Of a stretch of DNA of 21,218 bases, positions 13,825-20,704 are shown in pieces. Under the pieces are notes generated by a model. The model was given only the letters and a program-made list of their open reading frames with translations. It made no database searches and had not been told where the DNA came from. The stretch is taken from positions 1 through 21,218 of the IMG/VR virus record IMGVR_UViG_3300025435_000561; one strand, written 5' to 3'. This stretch comes from a virus. The first letter of the stretch is position 1; each line of letters begins with the position of its first letter. A program made the translations under genes and the position numbers.

Positions 13825-14558
13825 TTGGTCAGTGCTGGGATAATGTAGTTGTATTCAATCAAGCCCGAGTCAACAGTGATCATGCTGGCACCGTCTTCGC
13901 TGATTTTAAATGCCTTGTCACCTGGTAGTGCCAAGATTGCTAGTACAACACCAACCGGCCAGTGGAACTGTGTGCGTGTAAAGTTACCCGCGACACCTGC
14001 TTGGAACACAAAGTTACCTGCGTGGCTTGTTGGGTCACCAAAGAAAAACTTGAGATCGCCGTTTTCAGTCTTGGCAGTGAATGTTGTTTCTTCACTGTTG
14101 GCTGCTGCTTGATAACGCAAGCGTTGAATGTTTTGTACAGTAGGAGTAAACTCTACGTTCCATTTAACGCCACGGAATTTAGGGCTCTTGAGTTTGTCGT
14201 TGATGACCATTGAGTTCATGTAGCGATAGTCGTTCTTGAAGTCACCTGCGGCATTTTCAAAATGCAATCCGCTGGGCACAGTATCGCCATTTGCGTCAGT
14301 TTGTTTGTTGACAGTGATCTTGGCATCCTTGGCATATTCTTCAATGCCCAGAATTGTTTTTAGTTTGCCAAGATTGGGCATACCAAATGTGCCAATAAAG
14401 TCCGGATGCGGATCTTTGAATTTAGCTTCTAGAATAACAGTACGTTCTTCGCTGATTGTGCTGATCTCAATAGTGTCGGCAGTGCCAACGATCTTGATCA
14501 TGTCAATGCCACCAAGTCCGTTTGTGTGTTGTACGATGTCTTTTAAATAGTCTTGCAT
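13821..14558 (-). CDS. 45: DNA polymerase sliding clamp, gp45-like
   Basis: The 245-residue product resembles the T4 gp45 sliding clamp, a trimer that tethers gp43 to DNA and also activates late transcription. Shared features are the overall size (T4 gp45 is 228 residues), the N-terminal region with GGIDMIKIVG and a GMPNLGKLKTILGI segment typical of the clamp loop, and the regular beta-rich pattern of the two domains. It lies downstream of gp43 with one methyltransferase gene between, in the expected replication neighbourhood. A TAGGAG site lies upstream of the ATG at 14558, and a good sigma-70-like promoter starts the transcript. The downstream sulfotransferase is translationally coupled. 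Confidence 0.85.
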   Translation of the reverse strand: MQDYLKDIVQHTNGLGGIDMIKIVGTADTIEISTISEERTVILEAKFKDPHPDFIGTFGMPNLGKLKTILGIEEYAKDAKITVNKQTDANGDTVPSGLHFENAAGDFKNDYRYMNSMVINDKLKSPKFRGVKWNVEFTPTVQNIQRLRYQAAANSEETTFTAKTENGDLKFFFGDPTSHAGNFVFQAGVAGNFTRTQFHWPVGVVLAILALPGDKAFKISEDGASMITVDSGLIEYNYIIPALTK

Positions 14559-14577
14559 TATATACTCCTAATAGTTG

Positions 14578-14607
14578 ATTGTAACAGTTTGTATTTAGAT
14601 CTGTCAA
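14578..14607 (-). promoter_or_regulatory. Sigma-70-like promoter upstream of gp45
   Basis: The minus strand shows TTGACA (14607-14602), an 18-nt spacer and TACAAT (14583-14578; 5 of 6 consensus bases). The expected start is about 12-15 nt before the ATG, leaving a short leader with TAGGAG. As at the lipoprotein promoter, TTGACA contains the TGA stop of the preceding gene, here the methyltransferase. It likely drives the long gp45-to-PLP gene cluster. Confidence 0.65.
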
Positions 14608-15542
14608 GGGGTTCTTCGTTTTATTTCGCCCAATACCTGGTGTGCTTTTACTGTGCGTAGCTTACCGGGGCGTTTTATTTCAAGCCAACTGATGTTGGGC
14701 TCTTCGTTAAATGTGGATACTATTTCAAATCCCAAACTTTGACAAGTCGGAACAAGAATGCTTTGTGGCAAGTATGTTTGAGCAAAGTTCTCTGCCATAC
14801 CTGCACCAGCTGGAGTATCGCCGTCGTTGTAGCTGAACAAGAATACTCCACCGGGACGCAACAAAGTAATCATCTGCTTCAGCACCTGTGTGATTGTGTC
14901 TAAACTGATATAGTTGAAATGTCCCCAACTGAACACAAATCCAAACTGTCCTTGTGGTAAGGCTGTAAAGTTATGATTGTTTAAGGGATATTTGCGTAGA
15001 CGTCTTTGATACTCTTCGGGAAACTTGCTGTTGGCACTGGCAAGGAATTCGGGATACTTGTCTACAATGTACAAAGGATCGGCGGCCACAAGATACTGTG
15101 TCCATTCGCCATCTCTACAGCCAATTTCTAAACTTGGATACTTCCAATCAGTATAGAGCTGTATACGTTGCTTGACTAGTTGCTCAACATCTTCACGTAG
15201 GTGTATACGACGATGATTACGCACGTGATCAAAACCACCGTCACGTTCTTCAAGTTCATAACTGTTGGCAAACAGGCTGTGACTGAGTGCAGTGATTTTC
15301 TGATCAATCTCACTAATTTTATTTTTGTATTCGGCCAAGGGCGACTCAACCTTGACCAGTAGATCGTTATAGTAAGCAACCAGCTGGTCAATGTATTCAA
15401 TATCGTTGGCTTCAATCACAGGAACCTGTAGTTTTACGTTCTCAATTTGAGTACGCAAACGGTCAATGGCCATTGCAGCTTCATCGGTGTTGAAGTTTTC
15501 CTTTAGACTCTTTTTAAGAGTAACTAGGTCGTATAAGGCCAT
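14604..15542 (-). CDS. Class I SAM-dependent methyltransferase with N-terminal helical region
   Basis: The C-terminal half has class I methyltransferase features. SLEIGCRDGEW (about residues 137-147 from the chosen start) is SAM-binding motif I, DKYPEF follows, FGFVFSWGHFNYISLD is motif IV-like, and LLRPGGVFLFSYND is the post-IV motif. The N-terminal about 100 residues are helical with heptad-like repeats (IDRLRTQIENVKLQVPVIEA), suggesting oligomerisation or a partner-binding coiled coil. The acceptor is unknown. The open frame extends to 15596, but ATG 15542 is better. It has GGGA five bases upstream, starts one base after the gp43 stop, and avoids a long overlap with gp43. It ends inside the -35 box of the gp45 promoter. 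Confidence 0.75.
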   Translation of the reverse strand: MALYDLVTLKKSLKENFNTDEAAMAIDRLRTQIENVKLQVPVIEANDIEYIDQLVAYYNDLLVKVESPLAEYKNKISEIDQKITALSHSLFANSYELEERDGGFDHVRNHRRIHLREDVEQLVKQRIQLYTDWKYPSLEIGCRDGEWTQYLVAADPLYIVDKYPEFLASANSKFPEEYQRRLRKYPLNNHNFTALPQGQFGFVFSWGHFNYISLDTITQVLKQMITLLRPGGVFLFSYNDGDTPAGAGMAENFAQTYLPQSILVPTCQSLGFEIVSTFNEEPNISWLEIKRPGKLRTVKAHQVLGEIKRRTP

Positions 15543-15543
15543 A

Positions 15544-18210
15544 TCAGTCCCAACTAAACAAGCTGTCAAATGTTGACTTGGTGTCAGTGTTGGCACTAAT
15601 GTCCCAATCCAACACGCCCAACAAGTTCTCTACCTTTTGATCAACAATGGCAGTTTCCATCTTGTCTTGGTCAAATGGCAGTTCCTTGAACCATGCAGGA
15701 ATACGAGACTCGTCTGTGGGATAACCAACTGACGTATAGCCTAGCGGATTGTCTTTGAGTTTGCACACGATAGTCTTCATGCCGTCAATGATCTTGGCAC
15801 TGTAGTTGTCCCCGTGCATTCTGCGTAGATTGTTCCAGTTCATTGCCGCACGAACGTGTCCTGGCATGTTGGCTTTGCCCAGCTTGGCTTCCTCGGCTGT
15901 GTACTTGGTCAAGTTGTTGACACGTTTAGGCGTACCCTTTTCCCAAGCAGGCAACTGTTGGAATGTGATCTTAAAGTCACGCACCTTTGAAATGATAGCA
16001 TCACGTTCTGCACCTGTTAGCACATCTAACAAGATCTCGCTTAGGAAGTCCTGCATGACTTTGGGAGTATCTGACCGCTTCAAGTCCAAGCCCATGGCCT
16101 TTACTTTGCCTGGCTTGCCGTCAACGTCTAGTCGTTTACCTTCTAGATCAAAGATTAGTACAGCATAACGCTTCTTCTTGATAAACAGGCCCTTCTCGGC
16201 AATCAGTTCACGACCGCCTTTGATGATAGCACCCATTTCTCTTGGGCAGTGACAAGCACGTTCCATAAAGCCCGGGAACGACTCGTTAACGCTGTCTGCA
16301 ATAGTGTCGTAGAGTGCAATACAGACATCCTTGTTCCATTCCATGCGTCCTGCCTCAATGTCTTTCTTAAACACAGGATATGCACTAAAGTAGACACTGT
16401 CTGTGTCACCATAGATAACAGTCTCGCCCACATGGTCATATACCCCAGTTAGACATTCATTAACGTGACTGTCCATGTGCTTGGCAATGGTACGTCCTGT
16501 TAGCGTAGTGCTTTGTCCGATACGCTTGTCAAAGAATCTGCAACCTGGGTTTAAGATAGCGCCATAGAGACTGTTCAAGTTAATCTTCTTAACCAGCTGA
16601 CGCTTGTCCCAGAATGCAATGTCCTCTTTGTCTGTGGCTTCCTTCTTCTTGGCCTGCATCTCTTTACGTTCTGCATACCAACGTTCCAACAAGCCCGGAA
16701 TGATACCCTTCATGTCATACTTGAATATGGTACCGTTTGCACTTAATGTCCAAGGTTGATTGCTGTCAAATATCATGCGCCACACCTCTGCGGCTGTGTG
16801 CGTTGTACTTTGCCGGCTTTCTTCCCAGTCAATAGTGATCTCGATACCCTGTTGGCACTCCATTACTGCGGTATATTCCAAACTACCAAACAAACCTTCC
16901 CATGCGTCAGCAAAGTTGCCGCCATTAACGGCCATCTTGTCTGCGATGTACTTGTCGGTCATTGTTTGTCGTAACTGTCCGACAATGGTTTCTGGTCCCA
17001 TGTTGAGGGCGCGAATAGCCGAGGGATAGAGACTGTTGATGTCGATGGCGCCAATGTATTCGTGCATACCCCGTTTGGGATAAGCAACATAGGCACCTGC
17101 GGCTTGCGTTTGACCTTGTTCATCACGACCTTTCCTATTAGGGACAATCATACCACGCCCGTGTGCTTCATTAATGATAGCTTGCTCAGTTACAGCGACC
17201 GCACCCATTGTGGTCTGTAACAACACAGTATTATCGTGAGCAATTTCGTTGGCCAGATCTAGAAAGCGTAGTTTCTTGTCTAGCTTGGCCAACAACATGG
17301 TATCTTGTCTGTTATAGTCAATGAACTTGGGAAAGTCTTTGTTGTACAATTGGTCCAACGTGCCTTCATAGGCAACTTTGCGCTCATCTAGTTCATATTC
17401 GCCAATAGCGTCCAAACTATAACTATGTCGTTCTTCGTATGTGTACTTGCGATACAGTTGCATATAGTCCATATGCACACGGCCCACAAGGTCAAAGGTG
17501 ATGTTGGTAGCACCAAAGCGTTCAAATTCACGCTGTTTAGGAAATTGATTCCATAAACATAATCTGCGTGTGTCGTCTTTGGTCAACACCCGCATGGTAC
17601 GCATAATGGTATAGGGAATATCGAAACCCTCACTGTTCCAACCACTTAGGATGTCGGCGTCTTGGATCAAGTCAAAGAATGTATTCAACATGTCTTCTTC
17701 TCGTTCAAACAAGAAACAGTTGTCAAAGCGATCACAGATCTCTTGTGCGCTTTCCCAGCTGTATGTTTTGGGAGGCAATACCAAGGTGACTAGTTTGTCT
17801 AGCCAATCTAAGTAGACTGAGAAGGCAGTGATCTTGTTAAATGGATCTGTAGTTGGAGCGTAGCCTTTGTCGGGGTGGAAATCCACCTCAATGTCAAAAA
17901 ATGCTGTTTGCAGTTTTGGTGACGTTGCACCTAGATAGTTGTTTTCAAGGCAGCGGAAGATTGGGTTAATATCACTTTCCCAATGCTGCTTGTTGCTCTG
18001 TAGTTTTAGTTCTTTGTGATATTCTTTGTTGCTACGACTACTGAATCTTGTAACAGGGGTGTCAAAGATAGTACGATATTTGCCCTTGGGGTCGTCGTAG
18101 TAGAATACATATTCTGCGGGAAAGTCACGGTATTCTCTAACACCGTTTACACGTTCGACAACGTGAATGCGATCTTTTGCTCTGTCATAGAGAGCGTCAA
18201 CATAACTCAT
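15544..18210 (-). CDS. 43: Family B replicative DNA polymerase, gp43-like
   Basis: At 888 residues the protein is nearly as long as T4 gp43 (898). Exonuclease motifs are intact: TAFFDIEVD (D106, E108), SGWNSEGFDIPY (D197) and IDYNRQDT (D303). Polymerase motifs are AIDINSLYPSAIR (D390), the KKINLNSLYG helix and YGDTDSVYF (D602, D604), with KKKRYAV later. Both proofreading and polymerase activities should be present. The C-terminal tail (FDSLFSWD) resembles the aromatic clamp-binding peptide of T4-type polymerases, fitting the gp45 gene nearby. AAGGAG lies four bases before the ATG at 18210, preceded directly by a hairpin resembling the gp43 autoregulatory operator. Confidence 0.97.
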   Translation of the reverse strand: MSYVDALYDRAKDRIHVVERVNGVREYRDFPAEYVFYYDDPKGKYRTIFDTPVTRFSSRSNKEYHKELKLQSNKQHWESDINPIFRCLENNYLGATSPKLQTAFFDIEVDFHPDKGYAPTTDPFNKITAFSVYLDWLDKLVTLVLPPKTYSWESAQEICDRFDNCFLFEREEDMLNTFFDLIQDADILSGWNSEGFDIPYTIMRTMRVLTKDDTRRLCLWNQFPKQREFERFGATNITFDLVGRVHMDYMQLYRKYTYEERHSYSLDAIGEYELDERKVAYEGTLDQLYNKDFPKFIDYNRQDTMLLAKLDKKLRFLDLANEIAHDNTVLLQTTMGAVAVTEQAIINEAHGRGMIVPNRKGRDEQGQTQAAGAYVAYPKRGMHEYIGAIDINSLYPSAIRALNMGPETIVGQLRQTMTDKYIADKMAVNGGNFADAWEGLFGSLEYTAVMECQQGIEITIDWEESRQSTTHTAAEVWRMIFDSNQPWTLSANGTIFKYDMKGIIPGLLERWYAERKEMQAKKKEATDKEDIAFWDKRQLVKKINLNSLYGAILNPGCRFFDKRIGQSTTLTGRTIAKHMDSHVNECLTGVYDHVGETVIYGDTDSVYFSAYPVFKKDIEAGRMEWNKDVCIALYDTIADSVNESFPGFMERACHCPREMGAIIKGGRELIAEKGLFIKKKRYAVLIFDLEGKRLDVDGKPGKVKAMGLDLKRSDTPKVMQDFLSEILLDVLTGAERDAIISKVRDFKITFQQLPAWEKGTPKRVNNLTKYTAEEAKLGKANMPGHVRAAMNWNNLRRMHGDNYSAKIIDGMKTIVCKLKDNPLGYTSVGYPTDESRIPAWFKELPFDQDKMETAIVDQKVENLLGVLDWDISANTDTKSTFDSLFSWD

Positions 18211-18213
18211 AAT

Positions 18214-18240
18214 TCTCCTTGTATAGTTTAAAGCCTATAC
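18214..18240 (-). promoter_or_regulatory. Candidate gp43 translational operator hairpin
   Basis: On the minus strand GTATAG (18240-18235), loop GCTTTAAA (8 nt) and CTATAC (18226-18221) form a perfect 6-bp stem, followed directly by AAGGAG (18220-18215), then AATT and the ATG. T4 and RB69 gp43 repress their own translation by binding a hairpin with an 8-nt loop just upstream of the Shine-Dalgarno. The size and place fit, although the loop sequence differs from T4's AAUAACUC. Confidence 0.62.
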
Positions 18241-18251
18241 TGACTCTACAT

Positions 18252-18284
18252 GCCGTTTCGAGTCCGGCGAGACTGTAATATTAC
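18252..18284 (-). repeat. Small inverted repeats in the gp43 leader
   Basis: The remaining 79-nt gap before gp43 holds a perfect palindrome GTAATATTAC (18275-18284) and a short stem GCCG/CGGC (18252-18255 with 18265-18268, 9-nt loop). No T-run follows, so a factor-independent terminator is not supported. I could not find a convincing sigma-70 promoter here. Confidence 0.35.
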
Positions 18285-18289
18285 TTATC

Positions 18290-18580
18290 TTATTGCAAGG
18301 CAAATCTAATTAAACCAATACCATCTATGGTTACCAAAAAGATACTATTGGCCATTAGACCAAAACTTCTGCGTGTGTAACAGGCCCATCCACTGGCACA
18401 GCATCCTGATATAAAAATAACATAGAGCGGTACCACTGGAATGTTGGGCACTGTCATAGCAAACATTATAGCACTGATCACACTGCAACTCCAAGCAAAA
18501 ACTTCAGCACAGAATCTCAGTGGATAACTGTTCCAGTCGTTGCGTACATAGTTGACAAAGTTTTGTAGGAAGTTTTTCAT
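18290..18580 (-). CDS. Small three-helix membrane protein, 96 aa
   Basis: The product has about three hydrophobic segments, roughly residues 22-43 (AEVFAWSCSVISAIMFAMTV), 48-67 (VVPLYVIFISGCCASGWACY) and 73-93 (LMANSIFLVTIDGIGLIRF). A short basic/aromatic N-terminal region precedes them. It is likely an inner-membrane protein. I know similar small membrane proteins from T4-like marine phages but no proven function. The start overlaps the glycosyltransferase stop as ATGA (18577-18580). Transport of a small molecule or membrane-level exclusion would be guesses. Confidence 0.65.
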   Translation of the reverse strand: MKNFLQNFVNYVRNDWNSYPLRFCAEVFAWSCSVISAIMFAMTVPNIPVVPLYVIFISGCCASGWACYTRRSFGLMANSIFLVTIDGIGLIRFALQ

Positions 18581-19584
18581 GTGCTAAGGTTAATCCAAAG
18601 TTGGTTACTGCGTTGGCTCCATAGCTCTAATAGCTGTCTATCGTATGGTGCAGTGGTTTTCAGCAAGCCATCAATTGTGGGCAAGATCTCAGCACCTGTT
18701 GGACGCACGGCACCTAGTGCTTCTACATGCTCAGTCCATTCATATTGTCCATCAACAACCACTGGCATAAACTGTAGACATTCTAGCACCGCCATGCTAA
18801 AACATTCGTTCTTGCTAGGCAAGTAGGCTACCCGATGTTGACTCATTAGTTCAAACATGGCATCACGTTGATCAAGACCAAATGACACTACATTGGCTCC
18901 GGCAAATAGTAGTGCATCTGTTTCGTGTGTGATCACTGTAGGAGTCACACCCAACTGCTGTGCCATAGCCATAAACTCTCTGGCACCTTTACGATCAGTA
19001 GTATCGCCAACATAGAGCAGACCCTGTGTCTTTTCTGTGTTGTTATAATTAGCTGGTGTAAATGGTGAAGGAGTATGTACCGGACGCTGTGGCTTAACAT
19101 TGTGGCTGTAGGGCGCACACATACCAATACGCCAATTGGTTGTATTCGCTATGTCTACTTGCGCTGCAAGATATTCGTCACTGAGAAAACTGTAACGGCC
19201 ATCTGCATTCATTAGATCACTTTCGTGCTGTACAAATATGCCGTCACGGAATTCAGTAACTGCTCCTAGATAACTGTGCAAGTCGTGTGCCACGACTAGA
19301 TCTGGCTCTACGTCTAATTTTGTAAAAGCCTCACGCACGTCATCTGCGACTTGATGTTCTACCTGTAACCACACATGACCATCTCTCCAGTTTGGCTCAT
19401 AAGCCGATAGTATATTACAATATAATGTTTCGTCTGTGTTGATGGTTTGTGTGGGTTTCGCATCGGTTACGAAAAGTACACGATGCCCCATACTGCGTTG
19501 TAAATCTATTACAGTATTAATATACCTAGTAATACCATTGGGTCTCAGCAGTACGCTACTACAGGTATGAACAATGGTCTTCAT
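18577..19584 (-). CDS. GT-B fold glycosyltransferase (group 1/GT4-like)
   Basis: The 335-residue product has typical GT4-like features. The N-terminal region includes RPNGITRYI (a glycine-containing loop). A mid-protein domain start reads GLLYVGDTTDRKGAREF. A donor-binding region reads LPSKNECFSMAVLECLQFMPVVV, matching E-x7-E (E in NECFSMAVLE). It likely transfers a sugar from a nucleotide donor to an unknown acceptor. The start overlaps the dsbA-like stop (TAATG at 19582-19586) and the end overlaps the membrane-protein start. Position in the replication block leaves DNA-base glucosylation possible, as in T4, but the fold motifs alone do not show it. Confidence 0.78.
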   Translation of the reverse strand: MKTIVHTCSSVLLRPNGITRYINTVIDLQRSMGHRVLFVTDAKPTQTINTDETLYCNILSAYEPNWRDGHVWLQVEHQVADDVREAFTKLDVEPDLVVAHDLHSYLGAVTEFRDGIFVQHESDLMNADGRYSFLSDEYLAAQVDIANTTNWRIGMCAPYSHNVKPQRPVHTPSPFTPANYNNTEKTQGLLYVGDTTDRKGAREFMAMAQQLGVTPTVITHETDALLFAGANVVSFGLDQRDAMFELMSQHRVAYLPSKNECFSMAVLECLQFMPVVVDGQYEWTEHVEALGAVRPTGAEILPTIDGLLKTTAPYDRQLLELWSQRSNQLWINLST

Positions 19585-19850
19585 TACAGAGTCTTGCCAA
19601 CAGTTTCCAAGATGGTGTTGAGCTCGTCGTGGTCTCGATTGGTTTCGCCCAGTTTGGCCTTGTGTGCAATACGAATTGCCTTCTTTAAGGTGCCGGGTTT
19701 GATTTCCAATTCTTCTGCTACTGCTTTGACAGTGTCGCTGAGTCCTGCACTCAGGTCTTCAATCTCTTGCATGACCTGCATGCCTTCTGAAATCAATTGA
19801 GTAAGTTTAGCTTTGGCTTCGCCGTTGAATGTGCGATCATAATCACTCAT
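19584..19850 (-). CDS. dsbA: DsbA-like double-stranded DNA-binding protein (late transcription)
   Basis: From ATG 19850 the product has 88 residues, the size of T4 DsbA (89). The sequence has long helices with a core IEDLSAGLSDTVKAVAEELEIKP followed by a LKKAIRIAHKAKLG segment, closely matching my memory of T4-type DsbA, which binds near late promoters. This is recognition by pattern, not by alignment. The open frame extends to an ATG at 19874, but AGGAG five bases before 19850 supports the later start. A sigma-70-like -10 box (TATAAT, 19879-19874) lies just upstream, overlapping the longer frame and arguing against it. Confidence 0.7.
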   Translation of the reverse strand: MSDYDRTFNGEAKAKLTQLISEGMQVMQEIEDLSAGLSDTVKAVAEELEIKPGTLKKAIRIAHKAKLGETNRDHDELNTILETVGKTL

Positions 19851-19873
19851 GTGTTCTCCTAGTTGATAGTACA

Positions 19874-19903
19874 ATTATATACTGTTGTTTCATGTAAAAA
19901 CAA
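19874..19903 (-). promoter_or_regulatory. Sigma-70-like promoter of dsbA-like gene
   Basis: A perfect TATAAT (19879-19874) lies 18 nt after TTGTTT (19903-19898, 3 of 6 bases). The start is expected near 19867, 17 nt before the dsbA-like ATG, with AGGAG between. The -35 box is weak, so a phage activator may help. The -35 lies inside one arm of an inverted repeat. Confidence 0.5.
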
Positions 19904-19904
19904 C
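19884..19904. repeat. Inverted repeat between divergent promoters
   Basis: GTTGTTT (19884-19890) and AAACAAC (19898-19904) form a perfect 7-bp inverted repeat with a 7-nt spacer. It lies between the dsbA-like -10 box and the plus-strand late promoter, covering the -35 region of the first. It could be a protein-binding site or an RNA hairpin. Confidence 0.5.
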
Positions 19905-19912
19905 TATTATGG

Positions 19913-19920
19913 TATAAATA
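19913..19920 (+). promoter_or_regulatory. T4-type late promoter of the HNH gene
   Basis: TATAAATA is an exact match to the T4 late promoter consensus, recognised by gp55 with the gp45 clamp as activator. It lies 62 nt before the HNH ATG at 19982, with the only strong Shine-Dalgarno in between (AAGGAG, 19968-19973). The gp45-like clamp is encoded in this window, so the system needed to read it is plausible. Confidence 0.65.
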
Positions 19921-19981
19921 TTAGTGTAGTTCGCGATATTGGCGTATCCAACTACTCTAACGCTTAGAAGGAGCATCAGCA

Positions 19982-20614
19982 ATGTATTTACCCAACAAAT
20001 ACACCACTACCTATTATAAAATCATCAATCGTGCAAAATCTCGCACATTGACTGAATACATTGAAAAGCATCACATCATTCCTCGCAGCCTTGGCGGTAA
20101 TGATAGTCTAGACAATCTAGTTGAGCTTACAGCCAGAGAACATTTCATTTGTCATATATTACTTACTAAAATGCTAACAGGCAAAGATAAAGCAAAAATG
20201 TCTCAAGCAGTTTGGATGATGGTCTCGTGTTCTTCTGATAATCAAAGCAGATACAAAGTTAATAATAGAGTATATGAAAAATTAAAAGTCAACATGTCAA
20301 TGGTGAAAAAAGATATAAGTACTTGGAATAAAGGAGTATCTCCAAATGACGCTACTCGGCTAAAATTAAGATCTGCAAGTATTTCTAATTTGGTTAAGTC
20401 TGGGAAAATAACTCAAGAAGAAGCTGAATTTCGTAACGCTCAGCCGTTACCAGAAATTAAAAAATATAATAAGCGAAAAAATAAAGTTGTCAAAACTCCT
20501 AAAGGTAGATCCAAGGGCGGCTGGAAATGGAGCGACGAGGATAAAGAAAAATTATCTTTGCAGAGATTAGGTAGGACACCGTGGAACAAAGGACGTAAAA
20601 ATACCACTATTTAA
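19982..20614 (+). CDS. Free-standing HNH homing-type endonuclease with NUMOD3-like motifs
   Basis: This is the only plus-strand gene. The 210-residue product has a clear HNH motif: EKHHIIPRSLGG (H30, H31) then DNLVELTAREHF (N45, H54), with H58 after. Two W-N-K-G segments (about 115-118 and 201-204, in STWNKGVSPND and TPWNKGRKNT) look like NUMOD3 DNA-binding motifs of phage homing endonucleases. The C-terminus is very basic. It should cut a DNA target with a divalent metal and promote spread of its own gene. The gene is visibly more AT-rich than its neighbours, lies opposite to them, and has its own late promoter and terminator-like hairpin. It therefore looks like a recently mobile insertion. 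No intron is visible. Confidence 0.88.
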   Translation: MYLPNKYTTTYYKIINRAKSRTLTEYIEKHHIIPRSLGGNDSLDNLVELTAREHFICHILLTKMLTGKDKAKMSQAVWMMVSCSSDNQSRYKVNNRVYEKLKVNMSMVKKDISTWNKGVSPNDATRLKLRSASISNLVKSGKITQEEAEFRNAQPLPEIKKYNKRKNKVVKTPKGRSKGGWKWSDEDKEKLSLQRLGRTPWNKGRKNTTI

Positions 20615-20647
20615 ATGATGAATTCCGGGCACGACTCCGACATCATT
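20614..20647. repeat. Inverted repeat after the HNH stop
   Basis: AATGATG (20614-20620) and CATCATT (20641-20647) form a 7-bp inverted repeat with a 20-nt spacer. It starts at the last base of the HNH stop codon. It may be an end-of-element sequence or a 3' hairpin of the HNH mRNA. No direct repeat of the opposite flank was seen by eye. Confidence 0.35.
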
Positions 20648-20664
20648 ATGGTTAGTGGTCAACC

Positions 20665-20704
20665 AACACCGCCGTTACGAATAACGGGTCCTAAGGGTGT
20701 TTTT
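20665..20704 (+). terminator. Compound hairpin terminator after the HNH gene
   Basis: An outer stem AACACC (20665-20670) pairs with GGTGTT (20696-20701). It encloses a perfect inner stem CCGTTA (20672-20677) with TAACGG (20682-20687), loop CGAA, and an 8-nt bulge. The outer arm runs into a five-T tract on the plus strand (20700-20704). On the minus strand the inner loop is TTCG, a stable tetraloop type, after the metallopeptidase stop. It may thus serve both convergent genes. Confidence 0.5.

Noticed and set aside
14236-14550. Plus-strand frames opposite gp45
   Set aside because: No ribosome-binding site or domain pattern; the minus strand encodes the clamp over the same bases.
14590-14600. 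TCTAAATA in the gp45 leader as a T4 late promoter
   Set aside because: It lies within the spacer of a better sigma-70-like promoter and departs from the late consensus at a conserved position.
18241-18270. tRNA-like T-arm (TTTCGAGTCC) on the plus strand before gp43
   Set aside because: No acceptor stem, D-arm or anticodon arm could be fitted around it; the T-stem has a mismatch.
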